64,000 bases of DNA, taken from positions 186,001 to 250,000 of the forward strand of contig NZ_BMRF01000006.1 of NCBI RefSeq assembly GCF_014648495.1, read 5' to 3'. The notes below the pieces were generated by a model. The model was given only the letters and a program-made list of their open reading frames with translations. It was not told where the DNA came from and did no database searches. This stretch comes from Actinomadura cremea (GTDB lineage Bacteria; Actinomycetota; Actinomycetes; Streptosporangiales; Streptosporangiaceae). The translations under genes were made by a program, and so were the position numbers. Shown piece after piece: positions 1 through 9,894 of the stretch. Every line of letters starts with the position of its first letter. Position 1 is the first letter of the stretch.

Positions 1-1
1 G

Positions 2-559
2 GCGATCGGCGTCCAGTGGGGGTCGGCGCTTCTGGAGGACGGCGCGCACACCTACGTCTACGGCACCGAGGACTACACCGACCCGGTCACGAAGAAGAAC
101 ACGAAGTACCTGCACATCGCACGGGTGGACGGTGACGACCTGAGCGGGGAGTGGGAATACCGGACGTCCTCCGGGTGGTCGCCGCAGGAGACCGACTCGG
201 CCCGCCTGATGAGCGGCGTCTCCAACGAGTTCAGCGTCACCAGGCGCGGCGCGCACTACATCATGGTCAACCAGGACACCGAGTTCGCGTTCGGCGCGGA
301 GATCGACGTCCTGCTGTCCTGCTCCGCCGGGGGCCCGTTCACCGCCGAGCAGGCCGTCTACACCACGCCGGAGACCGGTTCCATCCCCGACGTCTACACC
401 TACAACGCGCACCAGCACGCGTCGCTGTCGTCCAGCGGCAACCTGGTGATCTCCTACAACGTCAACACGCTCGACGATGACGAGGGCGCGGCGAACGACG
501 TCTACGAGGACGTCGGCATCTACCGGCCCCGCTACATCAACCTGCCGGTCACCGGTTGA
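2..559 (+). CDS. C-terminal part of a DUF5005/DUF4185-like propeller protein (5' end outside window)
   Basis: The reading frame is open from the first bases of the window, so the start lies upstream and only about 185 C-terminal residues are seen. The visible part is rich in aromatic, Asp and Gly residues with alternating strand-like segments (WGSALLEDGAHTYVYG, SNEFSVTRRGAHYIMVNQD, NLVISYNVNT), the texture of secreted five-bladed propeller proteins annotated DUF4185 or DUF5005 in actinomycetes. No signal peptide can be assessed. An in-frame GTG at 125 exists, but coding continues upstream of it, so it is not taken as the start. The function is unknown; family placement is from motif texture only. 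Confidence 0.6.
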   Translation, partial: AIGVQWGSALLEDGAHTYVYGTEDYTDPVTKKNTKYLHIARVDGDDLSGEWEYRTSSGWSPQETDSARLMSGVSNEFSVTRRGAHYIMVNQDTEFAFGAEIDVLLSCSAGGPFTAEQAVYTTPETGSIPDVYTYNAHQHASLSSSGNLVISYNVNTLDDDEGAANDVYEDVGIYRPRYINLPVTG

Positions 560-571
560 CCCCTTCTTCCG

Positions 572-600
572 CGCTCCCCCGGGTTCCGCCCGGGGGAGCG
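572..600 (+). terminator. Strong rho-independent-type hairpin
   Basis: Perfect 12-bp stem CGCTCCCCCGGG / CCCGGGGGAGCG with a TTCCG loop, starting 12 bases after the stop at 559 and followed by a pyrimidine run. It separates the propeller fragment from the next gene. Confidence 0.8.
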
Positions 601-620
601 TTCCCCTTTCGGAGGTTGTC

Positions 621-1547
621 ATGACCATGCCCGCAGGACTCGATCCGCAGCTCGCCCGCGCGCTGGCGGGGGCGCCCTACGTCGGCCTGGAGGACCCCGG
701 GACGGCGCGTGCCGCGATGCGCGGGCTCGTGGCGGCGCTCGGGGAGCCCGAGGGCGACTTCCGGGTGGAGGTCGCCGACCGGACGGTCGCGGGCGCCGTC
801 CCCGTCCGGATCTACCGGCCCGTCCGCGCGGCGGGCCCGGCGCCCGTGCTCGTGTACTTCCACGGCGGCGGGTTCGTCACGGGCGACCTGGAGAACGAGC
901 ACGGGCGGTGCCTCGCGTTCGCCGGGGAGGACGGGATCGCGGTGGTGTCGGTCGACTACCGGCTCGCGCCCGAGCACCCGTTCCCCGCGGGCCTCGACGA
1001 CTGCTACGCGGTGACCGCGTGGGCGCACGCGCACGCGTCCGGGTTCGGCGGCGACCCGGACCGCCTGGCGGTGGGCGGCGGCAGCGCCGGGGGCGCGCTC
1101 GCGGCGGCGGTGGCGCTGCGGGCGCGGGACCGGGACGGGCCGCCGCTGGCGTTCCAGATGCTGCTGTACCCGGTCCTGGACGACCGCATGGACACCCCGT
1201 CGATGCGCGCGTTCACCGATCCGCCGCTGTTCAACCGGACGGACGCGGCCCACATGTGGCGGCACTACCTGGGCGGACGGCCCGCCACCGCGTACGCGGC
1301 GCCCGCGCGTGCCGGAGACCTGGCCGGGCTCCCGCCCGCGTACGTCCTGGCGGCCGAGCTCGATCCGCTGCGCGACGAGGCCCTGGAGTACGCGCGGCGG
1401 CTGATCGAGGCGGGCGTCCCGACCGAGCTGCGCCACATGGCGGGCGTGTGCCACGGGTTCGACGGGATCCTTGCGGCGGACGCCGCGCGGCGGGCGTTCG
1501 CCGAGCAGCGGGAGGTGCTGCGGCGGTACCTATGGACACCGCGGTAG
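621..1547 (+). CDS. Alpha/beta hydrolase, hormone-sensitive-lipase (HSL) type esterase
   Basis: This 308-residue protein carries the HSL-family oxyanion motif HGGGF, the nucleophile elbow GGGSAGG, an acid in ELDPLRDE and the catalytic His in VCHGFDG, giving a complete Ser-Asp-His triad. The family hydrolyses short acyl esters in the cytosol. The ATG at 621 is chosen because GGAGG lies 6 bases upstream; the longer open frame back to 477 has no ribosome site and runs through the hairpin at 572-600. It precedes a GntR-controlled carbohydrate locus, so it could deacylate an acylated substrate, but the gap and the operator at 1549 suggest separate transcription. The substrate is not predictable. 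Confidence 0.88.
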   Translation: MTMPAGLDPQLARALAGAPYVGLEDPGTARAAMRGLVAALGEPEGDFRVEVADRTVAGAVPVRIYRPVRAAGPAPVLVYFHGGGFVTGDLENEHGRCLAFAGEDGIAVVSVDYRLAPEHPFPAGLDDCYAVTAWAHAHASGFGGDPDRLAVGGGSAGGALAAAVALRARDRDGPPLAFQMLLYPVLDDRMDTPSMRAFTDPPLFNRTDAAHMWRHYLGGRPATAYAAPARAGDLAGLPPAYVLAAELDPLRDEALEYARRLIEAGVPTELRHMAGVCHGFDGILAADAARRAFAEQREVLRRYLWTPR

Positions 1548-1548
1548 A

Positions 1549-1569
1549 TCAAGTGATTAGATGACTTGA
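1549..1569. promoter_or_regulatory. Inverted-repeat operator upstream of the GntR gene
   Basis: TCAAGT-N9-ACTTGA with partly symmetric inner bases (GAT/ATG) starts 2 bases after the hydrolase stop and 20-40 bases before the GntR start. FadR-subfamily GntR proteins bind short AT-richer palindromes of this kind, so autoregulation is the natural reading (inference). Confidence 0.55.
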
Positions 1570-1590
1570 CCTTCTGGGAACGAGGTGGCG

Positions 1591-2295
1591 ATGGCACAGG
1601 ATGTGGCCCGGCCGAGCCTGGCGGACGCTCTGACCGGGCGGATGCTGGAGCTGATCAGGGCGGACGGTCTGCGCCCCGGCGACCGGCTGCCGTCGGCGCG
1701 GGAGCTGTCGCAGCGGTTCGCGGTGACCACGCCGACGCTGCGCGAGGCGCTGCGCCGGCTGGAGGCGACCGGGGCGATCCAGCTCCGGCACGGCTCGGGC
1801 ATCTACGTCGGCGCCGACCTGGAACGCGTCGTCATCGCGAACCCCAACGCGGGCACGCTGGACGGCGAGCGGGTGCTGCACCTGCTGGACGCCCGGCTGC
1901 TGATCGAGCCGCCGCTGGCCGCGCAGGCCGCGCGGCGGTGCGCGCCGGACGACCTCGACCGGCTCCGGGCCGTCCTGGACGAGGCGGGCCGCAACCTGAC
2001 CGGCGACGTGCCGGACGCCGAGGCGCGGCTGCACGAGGCCAACATGGCGTTCCACCGGGCCACCGCCGGGGTCGCGGGCAACTCCGTCCTGTGCGAGGTC
2101 ATCGACTCGCTCCTGAAGGTCCACTCCACCGAGCAGCGGGAGATACAGCGGATCTTCGACGACCGCACCCGCGACTACGAGGAGCACCGGGCGATCCTCG
2201 GCGCCATCGAGCGCGGTGCGGACGGCGAGGCCGAGGACCTCATGCGCGCCCACCTCGCCGACGTCAAGCACGTGATCGAACGGCGGCTCGGCTGA
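1591..2295 (+). CDS. GntR-family (FadR/FCD subfamily) transcriptional regulator
   Basis: This 234-residue regulator has an N-terminal winged helix (LRPGDRLPSARELSQRF, TPTLREALRRLEATGAIQ, HGSGIYVG) typical of GntR proteins. It is followed from about residue 90 by an all-helical FCD effector domain with the metal-ligand-like pattern (LHEANMAFHRATA, HRAILGAIERG, MRAHLADV). The FCD domain usually binds small carboxylates or sugar acids. ATG 1591 is preceded by GAGGT; a GTG two codons earlier is possible. It directly precedes and probably controls the binding protein, permease, glycosidase and dehydratase genes, with the palindrome at 1549 as a likely target. Confidence 0.9.
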   Translation: MAQDVARPSLADALTGRMLELIRADGLRPGDRLPSARELSQRFAVTTPTLREALRRLEATGAIQLRHGSGIYVGADLERVVIANPNAGTLDGERVLHLLDARLLIEPPLAAQAARRCAPDDLDRLRAVLDEAGRNLTGDVPDAEARLHEANMAFHRATAGVAGNSVLCEVIDSLLKVHSTEQREIQRIFDDRTRDYEEHRAILGAIERGADGEAEDLMRAHLADVKHVIERRLG

Positions 2296-2434
2296 GCCGC
2301 ACCTCCCCGGACGGGTCCCGCCGCCGGCCGCACGGCCGGACGGCGCGTTCACCGTCCCCTCACCGTCCCCTCGACCGACCCGATCCTCCCGATCCCCACC
2401 CCGATCGGGCGCCCCCCGATGAAGGAGGCTCACC

Positions 2435-3706
2435 ATGGTCTCGTCCCGACGACTGCGGGTGACCGCGCTGGCCACGGGCGCGCTGCTGCTCGCCGCCGGC
2501 TGCGGTTCCGGCGGCGGTTCCGGCGACCCGAACCATCTCAAGCTGTACAACGACAAGGGCGCCTGGAAGCCGTACTTCGAGCAGATGGCCGAACTGGGCG
2601 AGCAGCAGATCGGCATCGACATGGAGCCCGTCGGCTACACCGACGAGCCGGCCTACACCGCGTTCATCAAGTCGTCGTTCCGCACCGACGTCAAGCCCGA
2701 CCTGTTCACCTGGACGACGGGGGAGCGGCTCGCCGAGATCGTCGAGCAGGACCAGGTCGCGGAGACCACCGACCTCTGGACGCAGGGCGTCCGGTCGGGC
2801 GACCTCACCGAGCAGCTCCGCCAGTACTACACGATCGACGGCAAGCAGTACTGCGTCCCGTTCAACACCGCCTACTGGGGCATGTTCTACAGCAAGAAGA
2901 TCTTCGAAGAGCACGACCTGAAGCCGCCCGAGACCTGGGACGAGCTGATGGACGCCGCCGCGAAGCTCAAGTCCGCCGGGCAGGTCCCGTTCCACCAGAC
3001 CACGCCGACGTCGCTGTTCTCGTTCGTCTGGTTCGAGCAGCTTCTCGCCGGCACCGACCCCGAGCTCTACGACCGGCTGTCGAAGGGCGAGGCGTCCTAC
3101 ACCGACCCGGGCGTCGTCACGGTGATGGAGCGGTGGAAGGGCCTCGTCGACGAGGGCTACCTCACCGCGCCGGGCGACAAGTCCGACCCCGCCGACCACT
3201 TCAAGTCGGGCGAGGCCGCCATGGTGATGAGCGGCACCTGGTTCAACACGAGCATGACCCAGCGCGGCCTCAAGCTCGGCGACGACTACGGCTTCTTCCT
3301 CGTCCCGAACGTGAACCCGGACCTGCCGAAGCGCTCGCTGATCTTCGAGAGCGGCCCGCTGTGCTCGCTGAAGAAGGCGCCCTCGCCGGAGTCCAGCGAG
3401 AAGTACCTCAAGTGGTGGACGACCGCCGGGGCCCAGGAGAAGTGGGCCAACGCGCGCGGCGACGTGTCGGCGAACCCGAAGGTGAAGATCGCCGACCCGG
3501 ACCTGGACGCGGTCGCGAAGGAGGCCGCGGGCGACGGCAACCGGCTCGTCCTGCGGTACTTCGAGGCGACGCCCTCGCCCGTCCTGACCGAGGCGCTCAG
3601 CGGGTTCGACAAGTTCCTCAACGAGCCCGGCGCCTACATGGAGGTCCTGCGGACCATCCAGAAGGCCAACGAGCGGTACTGGAAGCAGCAGAAGGCCGGA
3701 AGCTGA
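2435..3706 (+). CDS. Extracellular sugar-binding lipoprotein of an ABC importer (family 1 type)
   Basis: This 423-residue solute-binding protein has a lipoprotein signal (positive N-terminus, hydrophobic core, lipobox LAAGC with Cys23) followed by a Gly/Ser linker. The mature part shows features of carbohydrate-binding proteins of the MalE/UgpB type, such as the KPDLFTWTTGERLAEI segment, YGFFLVPNVNP and an ending with repeated charged helices. A strong GAAGGAGG site precedes ATG 2435. It is followed 7 bases later by the first permease gene, so the three transport genes form an operon. Binding occurs outside the membrane. The ligand is not known; the neighbouring GH38-like enzyme suggests an oligosaccharide or glycoside. 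Confidence 0.92.
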   Translation: MVSSRRLRVTALATGALLLAAGCGSGGGSGDPNHLKLYNDKGAWKPYFEQMAELGEQQIGIDMEPVGYTDEPAYTAFIKSSFRTDVKPDLFTWTTGERLAEIVEQDQVAETTDLWTQGVRSGDLTEQLRQYYTIDGKQYCVPFNTAYWGMFYSKKIFEEHDLKPPETWDELMDAAAKLKSAGQVPFHQTTPTSLFSFVWFEQLLAGTDPELYDRLSKGEASYTDPGVVTVMERWKGLVDEGYLTAPGDKSDPADHFKSGEAAMVMSGTWFNTSMTQRGLKLGDDYGFFLVPNVNPDLPKRSLIFESGPLCSLKKAPSPESSEKYLKWWTTAGAQEKWANARGDVSANPKVKIADPDLDAVAKEAAGDGNRLVLRYFEATPSPVLTEALSGFDKFLNEPGAYMEVLRTIQKANERYWKQQKAGS

Positions 3707-3713
3707 GCACGCC

Positions 3714-4682
3714 ATGACCATCCACGACGCCACCGCCGACCGCCCCGTGAAGGCGGCCGTGCGCGGGACCGGGCCGTCCGGCGGACGCCGGCGGCCCGGC
3801 GGGACCGGCAGGGGGTTCGCCCTGTACGGCCGGTTCCGGCACCTGTACGTGTCGCCCGCCGTGCTGTTCGTCGCGGTGCTGCTCTACCTGCCGTTCCTGT
3901 GGACGGCCTACCTGAGCTTCACCTCCTACGACGGGCTCGCCTCGCCCGAGTTCACCGGCCTCGACAACTACAGGCGGCTGTTCGAGGACGACGCGCTGCT
4001 CGTCTCGATCCGCAACACGCTGCTGTGGGTCGCCGGGACGGTCGTGCTGCCCGTCGGGCTCGGCCTGCTCGTCGCCGTCCTGTCGTACGACATCAGGGGC
4101 GGCGCCTGGTTCCGGCTGCCGTTCCTGCTCCCCTACGCGATGTCCGGCGCCGGCCTCGGCGTCATCTGGGGCTTCATCCTGCAGCCGGACGGCATGGCCA
4201 ACCAGATCCTCACCTTCCTCGGGATGCCCGGCGGCGACACCGCGTTCCTGCAGGACGGCCCCCTCAACACGTTCGCGATGATCGTGGTGTGGACGTGGCA
4301 GCAGCTCGGCGTCAACATGCTGCTGTTCGTCGTCGGCCTCCAGTCGATCCCGAAGGCCCCGATCGAGGCCGCCCGCATCGACGGCGCGTCCGGCTGGAGC
4401 ATGTTCCGGCACGTCATCTGGCCGCTGATGCGCCCGATCACCACGGTCGTGTTCGGCCTCGCCCTGGTCGCGAGCCTGAAGACCTTCGACATCGTCTGGG
4501 TGATGACGCAGGGCGGCCCCGGACGCTCGTCCGAGACGCTCGCCGTGACGATGTACCGCGAGGTGTTCGTCGCCAACGAGTACGGCTACGGGTCGGCGGT
4601 CGCGGTGCTGCTCACGACGGTCACGGGCCTGGCCTCGTACATCTACCTGCGCCACCAGGTCGGCAAGGAGGACCGCGGATGA
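3714..4682 (+). CDS. Sugar ABC transporter permease, MalF/UgpA type
   Basis: A 322-residue integral membrane protein with an Arg-rich cytoplasmic N-terminus (about 40 residues) and about six membrane segments. The cytoplasmic coupling loop EAARIDGASGWSMFRHVIWP matches the EAA signature of binding-protein-dependent permeases. It partners the following MalG-type permease and overlaps it by the ATGA arrangement, which indicates translational coupling. No dedicated ATPase gene occurs in this locus, so the pair probably uses a shared MsiK-type ATPase encoded elsewhere (inference from actinomycete sugar systems). Confidence 0.93.
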   Translation: MTIHDATADRPVKAAVRGTGPSGGRRRPGGTGRGFALYGRFRHLYVSPAVLFVAVLLYLPFLWTAYLSFTSYDGLASPEFTGLDNYRRLFEDDALLVSIRNTLLWVAGTVVLPVGLGLLVAVLSYDIRGGAWFRLPFLLPYAMSGAGLGVIWGFILQPDGMANQILTFLGMPGGDTAFLQDGPLNTFAMIVVWTWQQLGVNMLLFVVGLQSIPKAPIEAARIDGASGWSMFRHVIWPLMRPITTVVFGLALVASLKTFDIVWVMTQGGPGRSSETLAVTMYREVFVANEYGYGSAVAVLLTTVTGLASYIYLRHQVGKEDRG

Positions 4683-5512
4683 ACGCCCGTCTGCTCACTG
4701 GAACGGTCCGGCGCGCGATCCTGGTCGTGCTGGGGCTGGCGTGGCTGTTCCCCACCTACCTCGTGGTCGCCAACGCGATCCGCCCGGCCGCCGACTACGA
4801 CGCGTCCGACGCCGTGGCGCCGCCGACCTCGATCGGGCTGCTCGACAACATCGCGCAGGCATGGGAGACCACCGACGTCGGCGCGACCCTGCTGAGCACG
4901 CTCCTGTACAGCATCGCGGCGCCCGCGATCGCGGTGCTGCTCGGCGCGCTCGCCGGGTACGCGATCGTCGTCCTGCGGCTCCGGCACGGCTTCCTCTGGT
5001 TCGTGGTGATCTTCGCCGGGACGGTCGTGCCGTTCCAGATGCTGCTGATCCCGCTGTTCGTCGGCTACAGCCGGGTGTCGATGTACGACAGCCAGGCGGG
5101 CCTGATCATCGTCTACACGGCGATCAGCGTGCCGCTCGCGGCGCTGGTCATGCGCAACTTCTTCGGCGGCGTCGCCGTGTCGATCTTCGAGGCGGCGCGG
5201 CTCGACGGCGCGTCCACCTTCCGCATCTTCTGGCGCATCTACCTCCCGCTGTCGTCGGCGGCCCTCGCCGCCGTGTTCATCCTCGAGTTCACCTACGTCT
5301 GGAACGACCTGCTGTTCGGCCTGACGCTGTCGCAGTCGGAGACCGTCCGCCCGGTGTGGGCGGAGCTGTCCGCCCTCACCACCGACGTGTACGCCGGGAC
5401 GCCCGTGCCGATCGCGCTCGCCGCCGGCCTGGTCGTCTCCCTCCCGACCGTCGTGCTGTTCCTGGCCACGCAGCGGCTGTTCACCCGCGGGCTCACCCTC
5501 GCCCAGTTCTGA
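4679..5512 (+). CDS. Sugar ABC transporter permease, MalG/UgpE type
   Basis: A 277-residue permease with about six membrane helices and the EAA-loop sequence FEAARLDGASTFRIFWRIYLP, the second half of the heterodimeric channel. ATG 4679 overlaps the stop of the upstream permease (ATGA), fixing the start. The protein ends with TRGLTLAQF, like other MalG-type proteins whose C-terminus contacts the ATPase. It is followed 35 bases later by the glycosidase gene, so transport and hydrolysis are likely co-expressed. Confidence 0.93.
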   Translation: MNARLLTGTVRRAILVVLGLAWLFPTYLVVANAIRPAADYDASDAVAPPTSIGLLDNIAQAWETTDVGATLLSTLLYSIAAPAIAVLLGALAGYAIVVLRLRHGFLWFVVIFAGTVVPFQMLLIPLFVGYSRVSMYDSQAGLIIVYTAISVPLAALVMRNFFGGVAVSIFEAARLDGASTFRIFWRIYLPLSSAALAAVFILEFTYVWNDLLFGLTLSQSETVRPVWAELSALTTDVYAGTPVPIALAAGLVVSLPTVVLFLATQRLFTRGLTLAQF

Positions 5513-5547
5513 CCCCCACTCGACGCTCCCGAAGGAAACGCTGAACG

Positions 5548-8500
5548 ATGACGAGTCGCCTGCTCCAGGCGAGCCTCGGCTCGCCCGACTATGACGGGAT
5601 CCGCGACGCGCTGCGCCGCGACACCTCCGCAGAGGTGCTCGCGGTCCGCGGGCTGTCGGTCCGCGCCGCCGTCCTGCCGCTGTTCCGGCGGGACCCCGCC
5701 GACGGACCGGCGGGCACCCTCCGGCAGGCCGTCCGGCTCACCCTGGACGGCCGCACCGGCGGCGGGCTCGAGGTCGCGCTCGTCGACGGCGACGCCGTGC
5801 CGGCGTCCGCCCCCGCCGACGGGCCGACGGTCACCCTGCTCGTCCCCGAGGTGGACGCCCCCCGCCGCGCCACCCTGGAGGTGCGGGACGCGGACGGCCT
5901 CGTCGGCGCCGCGCCGCTCGACATCACGCCGCAGCGCAAGTGGAACGTGTTCGTCGTCCACCACTCGCACCTCGACATCGGCTACACCGACACGCAGGGC
6001 ACCGTTCTGCGGCACCACCTCGACTACCTGGACGCGGCGCTGCGGCTCGCCCGGGAGACCGACGGCCGCCCCGACGACGCCCGGTTCCGCTGGTCGGTCG
6101 AGTCGTTGCTGCCCGCGCTGCGCTGGCTCGCCACCCGCCCGGCCGACCAGGTCGCCGAGTTCGTCGACCGGGTCCGGGCCGGCGACATCGAGATCACCGC
6201 GTTCCCCATGCAGCTGCACCTGGAGGCGTGCTCGAACGAGGAGCTGTACCGGCAGCTCCGCTTCGTCGAGGACCTGCGCCGCGAGCACGGCATCGAGACC
6301 CGGTCGGCCATGCACACCGACGTCCCCGGCGCCGTCGTCGGCACGGTCGACGCGCTCAACGCCGCGGGCGTCCGGTACCTGGCCGCCGCCCACAACTGGG
6401 CCGGACGGTCCGTCCCCTACGTGACCGGCGGCGACAAGCTCGGACGCCCGTTCCGCTGGCGCTCCCCGGGCGGCGGCGAACTGCTCGTCTGGTTCACCGA
6501 CACCCCGCACGGCATGGCGTACATGGAGGGCAACACGGTCGGCCTCGTCGACGGCTACGACCTCGCCGAGGACCTGCTGCCCCGCTACCTCGCCGCCCTC
6601 GCCGACCGGCCCTACCCCTACGGGCCCGGCACCTTCGGCTGGTACGCCGCGCCCGGCCAGGTCGGCGCCGCCAAGGACCCCGACGTGCTCGACGCCGTCC
6701 ACCTGCGGGTCCAGGGCGCGCACGCCGACAACGCCGGACCCTCGATCGTCCCCGCCGACATCGCGCACCGCTGGAACGAGACGTGGGCCTACCCGCGGCT
6801 CCGCTCGGCCGTGAACGCCGACTTCTTCGCGCACGTCGAGGAGCACCACGCCGACCGGCTCCAGGTCCACGAGGGCGACTGGACCGACTGGTGGGCCGAC
6901 GGCCTCGGCTCCGGCGCCCGCCCCCTCGGCCACGTGCGCCGCGCCCAGAACGTCCTGCGGGCCGCCGAGACGCTGCACGCCTTCGCGGACGAGCGCAGCG
7001 GGGACCGCACCGGCGCGTCCGCGGCCGTCGACGCCGCCTACGACGGCGCCGCGCTGTTCGACGAGCACACGTGGGGCGCCGCGAACCCGTGGGAGGACGC
7101 CGAGGAGGGCGGCGACTCCGGCGGCCTGCAGTGGACCCGCAAGTCGCAGGTCGGCTACCAGGCGCACGACGACGCCCTCGACCTCCTGCAGTCCGCCGCC
7201 CGCCGGATCGGCGCCACCTTCGGACCCGCACCGGACGCGCTCGCCTCGTTCGTCGTCGTCAACCCCGGCACCGCCGCCCGCACCGACGTCGTCCGCGCGT
7301 TCCTGCCCCGCGACGTCGTCCCCGTGGACGTCCCGATCGCCCTCGTCGACGCCCGCACCGGCGAGCCCGTCCCGCACCGCGAGGAGGAGGTCGACCCGGT
7401 CGAGTGGCCGACCCGCCCGATCGGCCGCCACCTGGAGGCGATCGTCCGCGACCTGCCGGGACACGGGCACGTCCGCCTCGACGCCGTCCGGGCCGCCGCG
7501 CCGCCGGAGCCGGCCGATCTCGACACCGCCGACGCGACGGTCGAGAACGAGCACTACCGCGTGGTGTTCGACGTCCGCGAGGGCCACATCGCCTCCGTCT
7601 TCGACAAGGCCGCGGGCCGCGAGCTCGTCAGCACCGGCTCCGTCGCCGGGTTCGGCCAGTACGTCTACGACCGGTACGCGACCGCCCCGCACTTCAACCA
7701 CATGTCCGGGCACATGCTCGTGCACGACAAGACGATGCTCGGCGACCGCGCCGTCGCCACCCACGCGACCGTCACCCGCCGCGAGCGCACCCCCGCCGGC
7801 GAGCGCCTCGTCGTCGAGGCCCACGGCAAGGGCGTCGACTGGCTCCGCACGACCGTCGACCTGTGGACCGGCGTCCCCCGCGTCGACGTCCGGTTCCAGC
7901 TCGGCAAGCAGCCCACGGCCGCGAAGGAGGCGGTCTTCTTCGCGTTCCCGTTCGCCGTGGACGGCCCGCCCGCCGCGTGGGAGCTGACCGGCGGCGTCGG
8001 CGGCACGCACGTCCCGAGCGTCCCGGGATCGGCCGAGCACATGCGGCCCATCCGGCACTGGGTCGCGTTCGAGGACCCCGACCTCACCGTCGCCTGGGCG
8101 ACGCTCGAGGCCCCGCTCGTCCAGTTCGGCTCCATCCACATGCCGTACGCGCCGTTCCCGCCGACCCTCGACCCCGAGGACGGCACCGTCTACTCGTGGG
8201 CCCTCAACAACATCTGGGACACCAACTTCCCGTCCCAGCAGCAGGGCGAGACGAGCTTCCGGTACGCGTTCGCGTCCGCGCCCGGCGGCTCGGGCCGCCG
8301 CCTCGGCGCCCGCACCGCCGCCGGGCTCACCGACCCGTTCGTCGCCGCCCTCGCCACCGGCACGGCCCCGGACGACGCGGGCACGTTCGTCCACGTGGAC
8401 GACCCGGACGTCCTGGTCACCTCCGTCGGCCGCGCCCGCGACGGCGACGGCCTGGCGATCCGGCTGCAGTCCCTCGCACCGGACCCGGTGGAGACCGGCC

Positions 8501-8637
8501 TGCGCATACCCGGCTACACCCGGGCACGACTCTCGGGGGGCCTGGAGCGGGACCCGGCGGAACTGCCCGTCCGGGACGGCACGACGACGGTCCGGCTGCC
8601 CGCGTGCGGCGTCGCCACCGTCACGGTTCGGCGCTAG
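5548..8637 (+). CDS. GH38-like glycoside hydrolase (alpha-mannosidase superfamily, DUF5054-like)
   Basis: A cytosolic protein of 1029 residues with no signal peptide. After an N-terminal beta-rich region, the catalytic barrel begins near residue 130 with [16 protein letters not shown], the His-x-Asp metal-binding element of GH38 enzymes. A second element, [14 protein letters not shown], supplies the Asp expected as nucleophile. The C-terminal half is beta-rich like other GH38 members. GH38 enzymes cleave alpha-mannosides with a bound divalent metal, but this subgroup is diverged and its substrate is open. An AAGGAAA site precedes ATG 5548. Its place after the transporter suggests it cleaves the imported glycoside inside the cell, feeding the dehydratase encoded next. 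Confidence 0.85.
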   Translation: MTSRLLQASLGSPDYDGIRDALRRDTSAEVLAVRGLSVRAAVLPLFRRDPADGPAGTLRQAVRLTLDGRTGGGLEVALVDGDAVPASAPADGPTVTLLVPEVDAPRRATLEVRDADGLVGAAPLDITPQRKWNVFVVHHSHLDIGYTDTQGTVLRHHLDYLDAALRLARETDGRPDDARFRWSVESLLPALRWLATRPADQVAEFVDRVRAGDIEITAFPMQLHLEACSNEELYRQLRFVEDLRREHGIETRSAMHTDVPGAVVGTVDALNAAGVRYLAAAHNWAGRSVPYVTGGDKLGRPFRWRSPGGGELLVWFTDTPHGMAYMEGNTVGLVDGYDLAEDLLPRYLAALADRPYPYGPGTFGWYAAPGQVGAAKDPDVLDAVHLRVQGAHADNAGPSIVPADIAHRWNETWAYPRLRSAVNADFFAHVEEHHADRLQVHEGDWTDWWADGLGSGARPLGHVRRAQNVLRAAETLHAFADERSGDRTGASAAVDAAYDGAALFDEHTWGAANPWEDAEEGGDSGGLQWTRKSQVGYQAHDDALDLLQSAARRIGATFGPAPDALASFVVVNPGTAARTDVVRAFLPRDVVPVDVPIALVDARTGEPVPHREEEVDPVEWPTRPIGRHLEAIVRDLPGHGHVRLDAVRAAAPPEPADLDTADATVENEHYRVVFDVREGHIASVFDKAAGRELVSTGSVAGFGQYVYDRYATAPHFNHMSGHMLVHDKTMLGDRAVATHATVTRRERTPAGERLVVEAHGKGVDWLRTTVDLWTGVPRVDVRFQLGKQPTAAKEAVFFAFPFAVDGPPAAWELTGGVGGTHVPSVPGSAEHMRPIRHWVAFEDPDLTVAWATLEAPLVQFGSIHMPYAPFPPTLDPEDGTVYSWALNNIWDTNFPSQQQGETSFRYAFASAPGGSGRRLGARTAAGLTDPFVAALATGTAPDDAGTFVHVDDPDVLVTSVGRARDGDGLAIRLQSLAPDPVETGLRIPGYTRARLSGGLERDPAELPVRDGTTTVRLPACGVATVTVRR

Positions 8638-8651
8638 AGGATCGGGGACGA

Positions 8652-9884
8652 ATGAAGATCACGGACATCAGGGCCACCACGATCACCGTGCCCCTGGAAG
8701 CACCCCTGCTGCACAGCAACGGCGCCCACTGGGGCCGGTTCGTCCGCACCATCGTCGAGGTCGAGGCCGACAACGGGCTGATCGGCCTCGGCGAGATGGG
8801 CGGCGGCGGGGAGAGCGCCGAACTCGCCTTCCAGGCGCTCGTCCCGCACCTGCTGGGCCACGACCCGTTCGAGCTGGAGGCGCTCCGCTTCAAGATCGCG
8901 AACCCGACCGCCGGGCTCTACAACAACCGCACCCAGCTCCTCGCCGCGATCGAGTTCGCCTGCCTCGACCTCGTGGGCAAGCACCTCGGCGTCCCCGTGC
9001 ACGACCTCCTCGGCGGCCGGATCCGCGACAGCGTCCAGTTCGCCTCCTACCTGTTCTTCCGCAACCCTTCCGGCGACGTGCCCGAGGTGCGCACCCCGGA
9101 CCAACTGGTCGAGCACGCGCGCGCGCTCAAGGCCGAACACGGCTTCACGGTCCACAAGCTGAAGGGCGGCGTCTTCCCGCCCGCCCACGAGCTGGAGTGT
9201 TACCGGTCGCTCGCCGGGGCCCTGCCCGGCGACCGCTTCCGCTACGACCCGAACTCGGTCCTCAGCCTCGACGAGGGCCTCCGCTTCGGCCGCGCCATCG
9301 AGGACCTCCCGAACGACTACCTCGAGGACCCCGTCCTCGGCCTCGAGGGTCTCCGGCTCGTCCGCGAACGCGTCCGCATCCCGCTCGCCACCAACACGGT
9401 CGTCGTCAACTTCGAGCAGCTCGCCGCCAACGTCCTGCGCCGCGCCGCCGACGTCGTCCTGCTCGACACCACCTTCTGGGGCGGCATCCGCGCCTGCGTG
9501 AAGGCCGCCGCCGTCTGCGAGACCTTCCAGCTCGGCATCGCCGTCCACTCGTCCGGCGAACTCGGGATCCAGCTGGCCACGATGCTGCACCTCGGCGCCG
9601 TCCTGCCCAACCTCACCTACGCCGCCGACGCCCACTACCACCATCTCGCGGGCGACGTGATCGAGGGCGGGCCGTTCCGCTACGAGGACGGGCGCATCCG
9701 CGTCCCGTCCGGCCCCGGGCTCGGCGTCGAGCTCGACCGCGACAAGCTAGCCGAGTACGCCGAGCTCTACCGCGAACTCGGCGGCTACCCCTACGACCGC
9801 GACCCCGGACGGCCCGGCTGGTACCCGATCGTCCCGAACGACCGGTGGGCGGACCCGTCGGTCCCCCTCGCCCCGATCGCATAG
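8652..9884 (+). CDS. Enolase-superfamily sugar-acid dehydratase (glucarate-dehydratase-like)
   Basis: This 410-residue protein has the enolase-superfamily capping domain (1-130) and barrel. The KxK element is HKLKGG, metal ligands are in RYDPNS, LEDPV and ATNTVVVN, and the opposite acid/base is the His of [10 protein letters not shown], the arrangement of the glucarate/mandelate racemase branch. Such enzymes abstract a proton alpha to a carboxylate and eliminate water from an acid sugar. The gene begins 14 bases after the glycosidase stop. Together with the FCD-type regulator it suggests that the imported glycoside yields a uronic or aldonic acid (inference). The exact substrate cannot be read from sequence. 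Confidence 0.88.
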   Translation: MKITDIRATTITVPLEAPLLHSNGAHWGRFVRTIVEVEADNGLIGLGEMGGGGESAELAFQALVPHLLGHDPFELEALRFKIANPTAGLYNNRTQLLAAIEFACLDLVGKHLGVPVHDLLGGRIRDSVQFASYLFFRNPSGDVPEVRTPDQLVEHARALKAEHGFTVHKLKGGVFPPAHELECYRSLAGALPGDRFRYDPNSVLSLDEGLRFGRAIEDLPNDYLEDPVLGLEGLRLVRERVRIPLATNTVVVNFEQLAANVLRRAADVVLLDTTFWGGIRACVKAAAVCETFQLGIAVHSSGELGIQLATMLHLGAVLPNLTYAADAHYHHLAGDVIEGGPFRYEDGRIRVPSGPGLGVELDRDKLAEYAELYRELGGYPYDRDPGRPGWYPIVPNDRWADPSVPLAPIA

Positions 9885-9894
9885 CCTGACCGCC

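Noticed and set aside
5293-8394. Very long minus-strand open frame opposite the GH38-like gene
   Set aside because: Arg/Gly/Val-rich composition and absence of motifs mark it as the antisense shadow of a high-GC gene; the plus frame has GH38 motifs and a ribosome site.
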